Source: Altererythrobacter rubellus
GTDB taxonomy: Bacteria > Pseudomonadota > Alphaproteobacteria > Sphingomonadales > Sphingomonadaceae
NCBI RefSeq assembly: GCF_030284385.1
Contig: NZ_CP127221.1
Location: forward strand, 1,116,001-1,180,000
DNA length: 64,000 nucleotides
Direction: 5' to 3'
In this document: in pieces, positions 37,676 to 46,217 of the stretch
Numbering within the stretch: the stretch's first letter is position 1
Layout of the letters: each line of letters begins with the position of its first letter
Notes under the pieces: model-generated
Told to the model about the DNA's origin: nothing
Seen by the model: the letters and a program-made list of their open reading frames with translations, nothing else
Database searches by the model: none
Program-made: the position numbers and the translations under genes

Positions 37676-38098
37676 ATGAGTGAAGCAACGAAAGCGCCGT
37701 GGCACCTATGGGCTGTCGGGATTGTGGCTCTGCTTTGGAATGCTGTTGGCATTTTCAGTTACATGATGACGCATCTGGGAAAGCTGGAAGACCTTGGCAT
37801 GACGCCAGATCAGATAGCTTTCTTTGATTCATTCGCGGCCTGGTCCAATGCGCTTTGGGCTATGGGAGTCTGGGGCGCATTTTTCGGATCAATCCTGTTG
37901 CTCTTGCGCTCGCGTTGGGCAGTGACATCAATCGCCATTTCTGTGGTCGGCCTGGTTGGTACAACGATCTATCAGAACTTCATGATCGAGGTGCCGGCGG
38001 AGTTGCAAAGTCTGCCGCTAAACCTGACTATTTGGGCCACCACACTGTTTATGCTTTGGTATGCCCGCAAGATGCAGTCCGAAGGCATATTGGACTGA
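37676..38098 (+). CDS. Four-helix membrane protein of unknown function
   Basis: This 140-residue inner-membrane protein has four predicted helices: WHLWAVGIVALLWNAVGIFSY, SNALWAMGVWGAFFGSILLL, VTSIAISVVGLVGTTIY and LTIWATTLFMLWYARK. Acidic residues sit between helices one and two (KLEDLGMTPDQIAFFDSF). There is no recognised catalytic motif. GGAGGGGAG before the ATG is a strong ribosome-binding site. It lies 106 bases after the PadR gene; PadR proteins often control adjacent membrane proteins, so co-regulation is plausible but unproven. Confidence 0.7.
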   Translation: MSEATKAPWHLWAVGIVALLWNAVGIFSYMMTHLGKLEDLGMTPDQIAFFDSFAAWSNALWAMGVWGAFFGSILLLLRSRWAVTSIAISVVGLVGTTIYQNFMIEVPAELQSLPLNLTIWATTLFMLWYARKMQSEGILD

Positions 38099-38104
38099 CC
38101 TGAA

Positions 38105-39307
38105 CTAGGCTGAATCCAACGCCGCCTTGATCTTCGCCTCGTCTTCGGCGCGCAATTCCTCGCGCGCGGTGACGAGGCGGATATAGGTGTCGGCCACCAC
38201 CTGATTGATGGCATCCCAGCTATATTCGCGCGATTTGCGTTCACCGGCTGCACCATGCGCGTGGCGGTGCGCATCATCAGTGCAATAAGGCGCGATAGCT
38301 TCTGCAAAAGCGGCGGCATCACCGGGCGGTACAAGCTGCCCGGTCTCTTCTGGCGTAACGAGCGAAGACGCACCAGTCGCGCCAGCGGCAACCACCGGCA
38401 GTCCGCTAGCCATGGCTTCCAGCGTCACATTGCCGAATGTCTCGGTTATTGACGGGTTGAAGAAAATGTCACCGCTTGCGAGCGCGCGGCCCAGGTCAGC
38501 GCCGGTCTGGAATCCGGCGAAAATGCCCCCGGGCAGGGCTTGCTTGAACCAATCCTTCGCCGGGCCATCGCCAATGACGAGAACCTTGTGTGGGACCTGC
38601 CTTTTGCGCAGCTCGATGATTGTGTCCGCGAACACATCAAGCCCTTTTTCCATGACCAAGCGGCCCAGAAAAACGATGGCAACGTCATCATCTTCCAGCC
38701 CGAGCGAACGACGCCACTCCATGTCGCGTTTGCTGGGGTCAAAGATCGTTCGATCTACCCCGCGCGACCAGATCGTGATGTCATCATGCATGTCTTGCTC
38801 AATCAGCGTGTCGACCATGCTTTGCGATGGAGCCACCAGCGCGTCACAACGATTGTAGAACCGGCGCAAAATCCACTCGATGGTGGGCTCAAGAAATGCG
38901 AGTCCATAATAGCGCGGATAGGTTTCGAAGCGCGTGTGAACCGATGAAAGCACGGGCAAATCGTATTCTTGTGCCCATCGTAACGCGGCATGACCCGTTG
39001 GATCAGGAGACGAAATATGGGCGACATTTGGCTCAAATTTCACCAGATCGTCTTTAGCCTTCCGGCTTAGTCCGGTGGGTAAGCGGTATTCACCGCGCCC
39101 CTTCACCGGCATCCGGACATTGGGCACGCCAACCAGATCACCTGTAGGCTCAAAATCCGGGTTTGCCACCTTAGGCGCGTAGACACGCACAGACGCTCCC
39201 TGACGGAGCAAATACTCCACCAAACGGTTCAAAGCCTGGTTCGCGCCGTCACGCGTGTAGTTGTAATTGCCACTGAAAAGGGCAATGCGAAGTTCGCTGG
39301 TGTGCAT
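38105..39307 (-). CDS. GT4-type glycosyltransferase (mannosyltransferase-like)
   Basis: This 400-residue retaining GT-B glycosyltransferase of the GT4 group has N-terminal acceptor-side ALFSGNYNYTRDGANQALNRL, HISSPDPTGHAALRWA, SSVHTRFETYPRYYG and the linker APSQSMVDTL. The donor domain shows FLGRLVMEKGLDVFADT and the E-x7-E motif with Glu289 and Glu297 in ITETFGNVTLEAMASG. The early motifs resemble MgtA/PimB-like alpha-mannosyltransferases acting on lipid acceptors; the exact sugar and acceptor cannot be read. No other glycan genes are adjacent. Confidence 0.88.
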   Translation of the reverse strand: MHTSELRIALFSGNYNYTRDGANQALNRLVEYLLRQGASVRVYAPKVANPDFEPTGDLVGVPNVRMPVKGRGEYRLPTGLSRKAKDDLVKFEPNVAHISSPDPTGHAALRWAQEYDLPVLSSVHTRFETYPRYYGLAFLEPTIEWILRRFYNRCDALVAPSQSMVDTLIEQDMHDDITIWSRGVDRTIFDPSKRDMEWRRSLGLEDDDVAIVFLGRLVMEKGLDVFADTIIELRKRQVPHKVLVIGDGPAKDWFKQALPGGIFAGFQTGADLGRALASGDIFFNPSITETFGNVTLEAMASGLPVVAAGATGASSLVTPEETGQLVPPGDAAAFAEAIAPYCTDDAHRHAHGAAGERKSREYSWDAINQVVADTYIRLVTAREELRAEDEAKIKAALDSA

Positions 39308-39409
39308 ATTCTAAGTCGGCATATAGCACAGCATTGCGAATGAAAAGCGGCGCGCAATCAACTTGCGCGCCGCCTCCACCGATCTCATGATCGGAAGTAG
39401 GGTTTTGCT

Positions 39410-39760
39410 TTAGCTGTCAGAGCCTGACGAAAGGCCTTTCAGCGCACCCATCACCATATCGTACAAGCGACGTGTGATTAGCGATGCGGACATACCAGCG
39501 GCGGCAACAGCAAGGTTGCTGAAGATTGCGGTCAAATATTCCCCAATTGCCGGAATCGCGCCAAGCACTGCACCAACCGCAGGCAGAACAAGAACTGCCA
39601 AATACATACGAATGGCACCGTCCTGATCAGCGGCAATGCCGCCAATGATTCCCAGAACGAGTATGATCAATCCGACTTCCAGGCCCGGAATGGATACAAA
39701 CCCACCAACAATTGCTAGCACCACTGCCAAACCAGCTGCCAGTCCCCCAACTTTTTCCAT
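39410..39760 (-). CDS. Small hydrophobic membrane protein
   Basis: This 116-residue protein from ATG 39760 has GGGAGAG seven bases upstream; the frame extends 13 codons further but without a better site. Most of it is hydrophobic: VGGLAAGLAVVLAIVGGFV, VGLIILVLGIIGGIAA, MYLAVLVLPAVGAVLGAIP and YLTAIFSNLAVAAAGMSASLI, so four membrane helices. It ends with KGLSSGSDS. No family was recognised. Confidence 0.65.
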   Translation of the reverse strand: MEKVGGLAAGLAVVLAIVGGFVSIPGLEVGLIILVLGIIGGIAADQDGAIRMYLAVLVLPAVGAVLGAIPAIGEYLTAIFSNLAVAAAGMSASLITRRLYDMVMGALKGLSSGSDS

Positions 39761-39982
39761 ATATTCTCTCCCAATCTCTCCCCCATGGAGAGCAGACAAG
39801 ATAGCCGAAGTTTCGTTTCCAGTGAAACTTTCATGCTGCGCGGTAAAATATTGATAAAAAAATTGAAAATGAAGATTTCCACGAGTTTTTTAACAGGCTG
39901 CGACGCTCTATGCTGCGGCAAGAGGCGCTTTTCCAGCGACGAGTCGTGACGTGAATAGCTTTGCACAGCCCGCCAGCATCGC

Positions 39983-40066
39983 TTGACATGTTGCGGCGCA
40001 AAACTAATGCGATCCGTGGGCCACGCGGTCCCAACGCCGCGCGAGCTCTCTGTAAGGAGAGAATAC
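39983..40066 (+). promoter_or_regulatory. serC promoter and serC-leader-type RNA
   Basis: TTGACA (39983-39988) and TAATGC (40005-40010, 16-base spacing) form a promoter candidate. The leader from about 40011 has GGGCC/GGTCCC around ACGC (40018-40032), then GCCGCGCGAG, then CTCTC/GAGAG (40046-40061), a stem that encloses the ribosome-binding site AGGAGA. This order (GGGCC hairpin, then a stem over the SD) matches my memory of the serC leader motif described upstream of serC in Alphaproteobacteria, a candidate cis-regulator of serine synthesis. Confidence 0.7.
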
Positions 40067-41233
40067 ATGACTAGCATACCCAGCGAACCGGCACTGAAGC
40101 CGGCGCGCCCACAATTTTCTTCCGGTCCCACGGTTAAGTTCCCGGGCTGGTCCCTAGATAAGCTGAAGACAGAATCGCTCGGTCGCTCGCACCGCTCGGC
40201 GACAGGCAAGGCGCGTCTCAAATACGCGATCGATCTGTCCAAAGAGATGCTGGGCGTGCCAGAGGACTATCTCGTTGGCATCATGCCGGCTTCTGATACT
40301 GGCGCGCTGGAATGCGCGATGTGGACGATGCTGGGGCAGGGCCCCGCAACCGTCGCGGCATGGGAAAGCTTCGGCAATGTCTGGATTCAGGATGCGGTCA
40401 AACAGCTCAAGCTAAAGGACTTGCAAGTCCTTGATGCCGACTATGGCGAAATTCCCGATCTGAACCAGATTCCGCAAGATAATGACGTTGTCTTCACCTG
40501 GAACGGTACGACTTCGGGCGCGAAGATACCGAACACGGATTGGCTCGCTCCAGGCCGTGCTGGTGTGACCATCAATGACGCCACCAGCGCAGTGTTTGCG
40601 CAGGAAATGGATTGGGCAAAGCTCGATGCCACGACCTATAGCTGGCAAAAAGTGATGGGTTCAGAGGCGCAACACGGCATGCTGATCCTTTCACCCAAGG
40701 CGGTCGAGCGGATCGAAAGCTATGATCCCGAGTGGCCGCTTCCCAAGTTGTTTCGCCTTAAGAAGGGTGACAAGATCAATCGCGGCATCTTTGAAGGTGC
40801 AACGATCAACACGCCATCTTTGCTCGCGACTGAAGACTATATCGCGGCGCTGGAATGGGCGCAGTCGATCGGCGGTCGCAAGGCTATGTTCGAACGGGCC
40901 GATGCAAACGCAAAGATCGTCACCGATTGGATCGAGGCGACGCCTTGGTTGCGCAATATGGTCAGCGATCCGGCGCAGCGCACCAATACCGGTGTGTGCT
41001 TTGTTTTTCAGGGCGAATGGTACGAAGGCCGTTCTGCAGAAGATCAGGCTGCCGTGCCAAAGACAATCGCAAAGATGCTGGAAGAGCGCAACGTGGGCTA
41101 TGACTTTAACGGTTATCGAGATGCCCCGCCAAGCTTGCGCATCTGGTGTGGTGGCACGGTTGAGCAGGAAGACCTGAAGCGTCTGCTGCCCTGGATCGAA
41201 TGGGCATACGAGACCGTTAAGTCTGGCATCTGA
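40067..41233 (+). CDS. serC: Phosphoserine aminotransferase
   Basis: This 388-residue PLP enzyme converts 3-phosphohydroxypyruvate and glutamate to phosphoserine. Features are FSSGPTVKFPGWSLDKLK at the N-terminus, SDTGALECAMWTMLG binding the cofactor phosphate, DATSAVFAQEMDW, and the Schiff-base Lys195 in YSWQKVMGSEAQHG. It is the longer alphaproteobacterial SerC type, more like the archaeal/alpha group than E. coli SerC. ATG 40067 follows AGGAGA inside the leader hairpin; the frame is open further upstream. serA follows, so serine synthesis is clustered. Confidence 0.94.
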   Translation: MTSIPSEPALKPARPQFSSGPTVKFPGWSLDKLKTESLGRSHRSATGKARLKYAIDLSKEMLGVPEDYLVGIMPASDTGALECAMWTMLGQGPATVAAWESFGNVWIQDAVKQLKLKDLQVLDADYGEIPDLNQIPQDNDVVFTWNGTTSGAKIPNTDWLAPGRAGVTINDATSAVFAQEMDWAKLDATTYSWQKVMGSEAQHGMLILSPKAVERIESYDPEWPLPKLFRLKKGDKINRGIFEGATINTPSLLATEDYIAALEWAQSIGGRKAMFERADANAKIVTDWIEATPWLRNMVSDPAQRTNTGVCFVFQGEWYEGRSAEDQAAVPKTIAKMLEERNVGYDFNGYRDAPPSLRIWCGGTVEQEDLKRLLPWIEWAYETVKSGI

Positions 41234-41235
41234 TG

Positions 41236-41312
41236 TGAGTTCCTGCGGAAGCAGGAACCCTGCGCCAACTCGAACAAACCGAAATTCTGGGCTCCTGTTT
41301 TCGCAAGAGCAC
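41236..41312 (+). repeat. REP-like double palindrome between serC and serA
   Basis: GTTCCTGC-GGAA-GCAGGAAC (41239-41258) is a perfect 8-bp hairpin. About 32 bases on, GCTCCTG-TTTTCG-CAAGAGC (41291-41310) is an imperfect relative of it. Two related palindromes facing each other are typical of REP doublets in sphingomonads. It could also damp serA expression. There is no T run for termination. Confidence 0.5.
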
Positions 41313-41328
41313 GTAAAGGATCAGTAAC

Positions 41329-42912
41329 ATGACCAAACCTAAAGTACTCATCTCTGACAAGATGGACCCGAATGCCGCGCGTATATTCGAAGAACGTGGC
41401 TGCGAAGTGGATGTGATCACCGATCACACGCCTGAACAATTGGCCGAGATCATCGGCCAGTACGATGGGCTCGCGATCCGTTCGTCGACCACTGTGACAA
41501 AAGAAATCCTGGATGCGGCCACTAATCTGAAGGTGATTGGCCGTGCAGGTATCGGTGTCGACAATGTCGATATCCCCTACGCCTCTGGCAAAGGTGTAGT
41601 CGTCATGAACACACCGTTCGGCAACTCGATCACCACTGCTGAACACGCGATTGCGATGATCATGGCGCTGGCGCGCCAGATCCCGGCGGCGAACACCCGT
41701 ACGCAAGCCGGCGAATGGCCCAAGAAAGACTTCATGGGCATCGAGGTGACCGGCAAGACGCTCGGCCTGATTGGTGCGGGCAATATCGGTTCGATCGTGG
41801 CGAGCCGCGCACAAGGCCTCAAGATGAAAGTGATCGCTTACGACCCATTTCTGACCGAAGAGCGCGCGATCGAGCTCGGTATCGAGAAGGTCGATCTGGA
41901 CACGCTGCTTGGCCGCGCTGATTTTGTCAGCCTGCACACCCCGTTGACCGACCAGACGCGCAATATCTTGAGCCGCGAACGGCTCGAGAATGCAAAGCCC
42001 GGCATCCGCATCGTCAATTGCGCACGTGGAGGGTTGATCGATGAAGCAGCGCTGAAGGATTGCCTGGAAAGCGGCCAGGTTGCAGCAGCTGCGCTAGACG
42101 TGTTTGAATCCGAGCCCGCAACGGACAACCCGCTGTTCGGTGCGCCGAACTTTATCTGCACGCCGCATCTGGGCGCGTCGACGACAGAGGCACAGGTGAA
42201 CGTAGCGCTACAGGTTGCTGAACAGATCAGCGATTATCTGGTCAATGGCGGCGTTACCAATGCGCTCAACATGCCTTCGCTTAGTGCCGAAGAGGCGCCG
42301 AAACTAAAGCCGTACATGGGCCTTGCGGAGGCGCTTGGTTCGCTTGTTGGACAACTCGCGCACGGCAATCTCGAAAAGGTCAGTATCGAGCGCGAAGGCG
42401 CGGCTGCCGAGCTTAACGGCAAACCCATCACGGGTGCGGTCCTGGCGGGCTTTATGCGCCGCTATTCAGACACGGTGAACATGGTCAACGCGCCATATCT
42501 CGCGAAGGAACGCGGGCTCGAGGTCAGCGAAGTGCGCCAGTCGCGCGAAGGGGCGTTTAACACGCTGATCCGTGTGACGGTTCAGACTGCCGAGGGACCA
42601 CGTTCCGTGGCCGGAACACTGTTTGGAAACGACGCCCCACGGCTGGTGGAAATCTTCGGAATCGGTATCGAAGCCGAGCTGAGCGGTCACATGCTTTATG
42701 TTGTCAATGATGACAAACCGGGCTTCATCGGCCGTATCGGCACATTGCTTGGTTCGCATGATATCAATATCGGAACCTTCAACCTCGGGCGTCGCGAAGC
42801 CGGCGGCGAAGCCGTGCTGCTTCTCAGTCTCGATCAGAAGATCCCTGACGATGTGATCGCTCAGGCAACTGAGATCGAAGGTGTGAAACTGGTCAAAGCG
42901 CTGGAATTCTGA
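41329..42912 (+). CDS. serA: D-3-phosphoglycerate dehydrogenase
   Basis: This 527-residue enzyme catalyses the first step of serine synthesis. The NAD motif GLIGAGNIGSIVASRAQ is near residue 147; catalytic residues are Arg233 (NCARGGLIDE), Glu262 (VFESEPA) and His280 (CTPHLGAST). Residues about 320-450 form the intervening domain of long PGDHs, and about 455-527 an ACT domain (MLYVVNDDKPGFIGRIG, then INIGTFNLGR) that usually binds serine for feedback. It is co-directional with serC. Confidence 0.96.
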   Translation: MTKPKVLISDKMDPNAARIFEERGCEVDVITDHTPEQLAEIIGQYDGLAIRSSTTVTKEILDAATNLKVIGRAGIGVDNVDIPYASGKGVVVMNTPFGNSITTAEHAIAMIMALARQIPAANTRTQAGEWPKKDFMGIEVTGKTLGLIGAGNIGSIVASRAQGLKMKVIAYDPFLTEERAIELGIEKVDLDTLLGRADFVSLHTPLTDQTRNILSRERLENAKPGIRIVNCARGGLIDEAALKDCLESGQVAAAALDVFESEPATDNPLFGAPNFICTPHLGASTTEAQVNVALQVAEQISDYLVNGGVTNALNMPSLSAEEAPKLKPYMGLAEALGSLVGQLAHGNLEKVSIEREGAAAELNGKPITGAVLAGFMRRYSDTVNMVNAPYLAKERGLEVSEVRQSREGAFNTLIRVTVQTAEGPRSVAGTLFGNDAPRLVEIFGIGIEAELSGHMLYVVNDDKPGFIGRIGTLLGSHDINIGTFNLGRREAGGEAVLLLSLDQKIPDDVIAQATEIEGVKLVKALEF

Positions 42913-42940
42913 TCGCGGATAGGGCAAGCGCCCGCGTGTA

Positions 42941-44047
42941 ATGACCGAACCAGACGACCTGTTGCCTGAAGGGCTTGAAGACAAGCTGCCGCGCGAGGCG
43001 GAGGCGATCACGCGCGCCATGCGGTCATCGCTCGATGTGCTGTGGAGCCATGGCTATGATCGCGTACGCCCGCCGCTGATCGAATTCGAGAAGTCGCTTG
43101 CAGGCCGTATGGACGGTGTGCAGCCGCGCCGAATGTTTCGGTTCGTAGATCCGGTCAGTCTGCGTACGCTCGCTTTGCGCAGCGATATCACACCGCAGAT
43201 CGGCCGAATCGCAGCGACCAGTATGGCAGGCACGCCGCGGCCTTTGCGGCTGGCCTATTGCGGTGAGACGGCGCAGATCAAAGCGGATCAGCTTGCACCC
43301 GCGCGTGAACGAACGCAGCTGGGGGCGGAGCTGATCGGTGCAGATTCCGTTGCTGCGGCAAGCGAAGTGGTTGCACTCGCAATTGAGGCATTATCTGCAG
43401 CAGGTCTGACGGGTATCTCGGTTGATTTTACGCTGCCAGACCTTGTCGACACTTTGTCTGAAAGCGCTTTGCCCTTGGCACCGGAATTGATCGGCAATGT
43501 TCGTCGAGAGCTGGATATGAAGGATGCAGGCGGACTGCGCGCGGCAGGTGGCGAAGCCTATCTACCGCTGCTCTATGCGACAGGCCCGTTCGAAGAAGCA
43601 CTTGAGAAATTGTGTGCAATTGATGCCGGCGGGGCGCTCGCTTCCAGGATCGCGGGGCTGAAAGCAATTGTGAAGCGGATCGGAGACGCGGCGCGCGTTA
43701 CATTGGATCCGACCGAACGCCATGGCTTCGAATACCAAAGCTGGTTTGGCTTCACGCTTTATGCCGAAGGTGTTCGCGGTGCAGTGGGGCGGGGTGGAAC
43801 CTATTTGATTGGCGGCGCCAATGAGCCAGCAACCGGCTTCACGCTATATGTCGATCAGATGATCGAAGGCTCGCGGGGCAGCGAAACAGTCGATCTGGTG
43901 TACCTCGCAAATGGGCATGACAGAGAAAAAGCGGCGGAGCTTCGTGCCAAAGGCTATCGTACTCTTGCCCAGATCGAAGACGGCGAAGATCTCCTTGCGC
44001 TTGGCTGCACGCACAAGCTTTCCGGCAAGGATATGGTTGCGCTCTAG
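42941..44047 (+). CDS. hisZ: ATP phosphoribosyltransferase regulatory subunit
   Basis: This 368-residue HisZ is a class II aaRS-like paralogue of HisRS that activates the short HisG in histidine synthesis. The aaRS-like motifs are LWSHGYDRVRPPLIEFEKSL, FVDPVSLRTLALRSDITPQIGRIA (motif 2 region) and the C-terminal motif 3-like AVGRGGTYLIGG. It lacks the C-terminal anticodon-binding domain of HisRS, fitting HisZ length. hisG is not in the window. The stop codon interleaves with that of the convergent Rrf2 frame (44044-44047). Confidence 0.9.
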   Translation: MTEPDDLLPEGLEDKLPREAEAITRAMRSSLDVLWSHGYDRVRPPLIEFEKSLAGRMDGVQPRRMFRFVDPVSLRTLALRSDITPQIGRIAATSMAGTPRPLRLAYCGETAQIKADQLAPARERTQLGAELIGADSVAAASEVVALAIEALSAAGLTGISVDFTLPDLVDTLSESALPLAPELIGNVRRELDMKDAGGLRAAGGEAYLPLLYATGPFEEALEKLCAIDAGGALASRIAGLKAIVKRIGDAARVTLDPTERHGFEYQSWFGFTLYAEGVRGAVGRGGTYLIGGANEPATGFTLYVDQMIEGSRGSETVDLVYLANGHDREKAAELRAKGYRTLAQIEDGEDLLALGCTHKLSGKDMVAL

Positions 44048-44550
44048 TTCCGCGAGCGCACGTGTTCGCTGATCCAGACGCCCGCTTGCATCACCTTTTC
44101 CATGCCCAGTTGAGCAGCAACACTGCGGCTGAGTGTTACCAGGTCGATTTCCGACAGGCTTTGGCGGTAGGCCTCCTGCGCGCGCCAGAATCCTGCTGCA
44201 ATATTACATGGCGCTTGGCAGTCAGCCGGTTTGCTCGCTCAAGGCCCCTTCTGACGAATTTCCGTCCAGCGAAACATCGGCTTATCGCCATCCACCGCGA
44301 GCAATATGTCGAGCAAGGTGATTTCATCTGGAGCGCGGGCGAGGGTGTGAAAACCGCTTCTTCCACGCCCCCCTGTGATTATGCCTTCACGTGCAAGGGC
44401 TCGCATCTGTTTGGCCATATAGGGCTCCGGGAGGTCATGAAATTCAGCCATAGCTGAGAGTGCCAGCCCGCGATCTGGCCAAAGCGGTGCCATCACGGCA
44501 CAGGCATGCGCAGCCCATTCTACACCCTTGTTGATCCACATAGCGAACAA
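44044..44550 (-). pseudogene. Rrf2 family regulator with an in-frame TGA at codon 104
   Basis: The 169-codon frame encodes a complete-looking Rrf2/IscR-type regulator: winged helix MWINKGVEWAAHACAVMA, AMAEFHDLPEPYMAKQMRAL, REGIITGGRGRSGFHTLAR, then FRWTEIRQKGP. Codon 104 is TGA (44239-44241), after which the same frame continues for 64 clean codons (ASKPADCQAPCNIAAGFWR, then LVTLSRSVAAQLG). In relatives the GP is followed by a cysteine that, with the next two, can bind an iron-sulphur cluster, so TGA replaces Cys. It may be a fresh nonsense mutation, a sequence error or readthrough. It is divergent from purA. Confidence 0.75.
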
Positions 44551-44670
44551 TCCCGTTGCTTGCCTCCAAAGTAGATGCAGATAGCGTTGGCTCGAGCGCT
44601 TGACTTTGCAGTGCTCGGCATTTTATCGGCCCGAGCGCAATCGGGGCGCATATCGCCCCACGTTTCCGTC

Positions 44671-44724
44671 CCTTGGTCGAGTCCTGTCGAAGGACCATGA
44701 GGATCCCCCTGGCAGGGGGTAAGG
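44671..44724 (+). promoter_or_regulatory. purA leader hairpins
   Basis: GGTCGAGTCCTGTCGAAGGACC resembles an interspersed sphingomonad palindrome (its half TCGAAGGACC is typical). It is followed by CCCCCTG-G-CAGGGGG (44705-44719), a tight GC hairpin that ends directly before the TAAGG ribosome-binding site of purA. It could limit purA translation. Confidence 0.35.
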
Positions 44725-44731
44725 TGTAAGC

Positions 44732-46021
44732 ATGGCTAATGTTACAGTGATCGGCGCTCAATGGGGCGATGAAGGCAAAGGCAAGATTGTTGACTGGCTT
44801 GCGAGCCGTGCCGATGCCGTTGTGCGCTTTCAAGGCGGGCACAATGCGGGTCACACATTGGTGGTGGATGGCACAACCTACAAGCTGAGCTTGTTGCCGA
44901 GCGGCATCGTGTCCGGCACCCTGAGCATGATCGGGAATGGCGTGGTGCTGGACCCATGGGCATTGCGGGATGAAGTGCAAAAGCTTGAAGGTCAGGGGGT
45001 CACGATCAGCGATGATAATCTGGCGATCGCAGACAATTGCCCGCTGATCCTGCCGATCCACCGCGATCTCGATGGCTTGAGGGAAACTGCGGCGGGTTCT
45101 GGCAAGATCGGCACCACAGGCCGCGGTATTGGCCCAGCGTATGAAGATAAGGTCGGGCGCCGCGCGATCCGCGTTTGCGACTTGGCGCATCTGGACAGTC
45201 TGGATACACAGCTCGATCGACTTTGTGCGCATCATGACGCACTACGCGCCGGTTTTGACCAGCCGCCGGTCGACCGTAAGCGTCTGCTGGATGATCTGAA
45301 AGAGATCGCGCCCTTCGTATTGCAGTTCGCTCAACCTGTTTGGAAGCGTTTGAAGAAAGTGCGCAAGGCTGGCGCGAAAATACTGTTCGAAGGTGCGCAG
45401 GGCGTGCTGCTTGATGTCGATCACGGCACCTATCCGTTTGTCACCAGCTCCAACACCGTAAGCGGAACAGCGGCATCGGGCTCAGGGCTTGGGCCGGGCG
45501 CCGCGGGCTTCGTACTCGGTATTGTGAAGGCCTATACTACCCGCGTGGGTAGCGGTCCGTTCCCGACCGAACTGGACGATGAAGTTGGACAATTGCTGGG
45601 CGAACGTGGTCACGAGTTCGGCACAGTAACTGGGCGGCAACGCCGGGTCGGCTGGTTCGATGCGGTGATCGTGCGCCAAAGCTGCGCGATCAGCGGTGTG
45701 ACTGGAATTGCGCTGACCAAGATTGACGTGTTGGACGGTTTGGAAACTGTTAAGATTTGCACGGGATACCGCCTGCGCAACAATGTGATGGATTATCTGC
45801 CAAGCCATGCCGGCGATCAGGCAGCGGTTGAGCCGATCTACGAAGAGCTGGACGGCTGGAGTGAGAGCACAGCCGGCGCGCGCAGTTGGGCGGATCTGCC
45901 AGCCAATGCGATCAAGTATATTCAACGGATTCAGGAGCTAATCGAAACACCGGTCGCGCTGGTATCGACCAGCCCTGAACGTGATGACACCATTCTTGTG
46001 CGCGATCCATTTCTCGATTGA
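44732..46021 (+). CDS. purA: Adenylosuccinate synthetase
   Basis: This 429-residue enzyme makes adenylosuccinate from IMP, GTP and aspartate. The P-loop-like [16 protein letters not shown] (Asp13 catalytic) and the second catalytic residue His41 in [13 protein letters not shown] are intact, as is [13 protein letters not shown] binding IMP and the C-terminal [16 protein letters not shown] base-binding segment. Length is standard. The order serC-serA-hisZ-(Rrf2)-purA groups serine, histidine and purine genes, a layout I recall from related Alphaproteobacteria. Confidence 0.97.
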   Translation: MANVTVIGAQWGDEGKGKIVDWLASRADAVVRFQGGHNAGHTLVVDGTTYKLSLLPSGIVSGTLSMIGNGVVLDPWALRDEVQKLEGQGVTISDDNLAIADNCPLILPIHRDLDGLRETAAGSGKIGTTGRGIGPAYEDKVGRRAIRVCDLAHLDSLDTQLDRLCAHHDALRAGFDQPPVDRKRLLDDLKEIAPFVLQFAQPVWKRLKKVRKAGAKILFEGAQGVLLDVDHGTYPFVTSSNTVSGTAASGSGLGPGAAGFVLGIVKAYTTRVGSGPFPTELDDEVGQLLGERGHEFGTVTGRQRRVGWFDAVIVRQSCAISGVTGIALTKIDVLDGLETVKICTGYRLRNNVMDYLPSHAGDQAAVEPIYEELDGWSESTAGARSWADLPANAIKYIQRIQELIETPVALVSTSPERDDTILVRDPFLD

Positions 46022-46217
46022 TGGCTTCGCCGCAAGGCAAAACCTGACAGGCTACCTATTCAACCGGATTACGGCCCGCCGACTGGCCGCGTAGCTCACA
46101 TTCATCGACGTAAGTATTTTGGGCAGGGGCTCCTCCCCCGGCTGGCATTTCTCACCAGTTTCTTGCGCTACTAGGCTTGGCCTTTGTACTCGTTCGGCAG
46201 GGCAATCTGGCGTTGCC

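Noticed and set aside
44200-44241. SECIS element after the Rrf2 TGA
   Set aside because: The following bases form only 3-bp stems at unsuitable distances; nothing resembles a bacterial SECIS hairpin.
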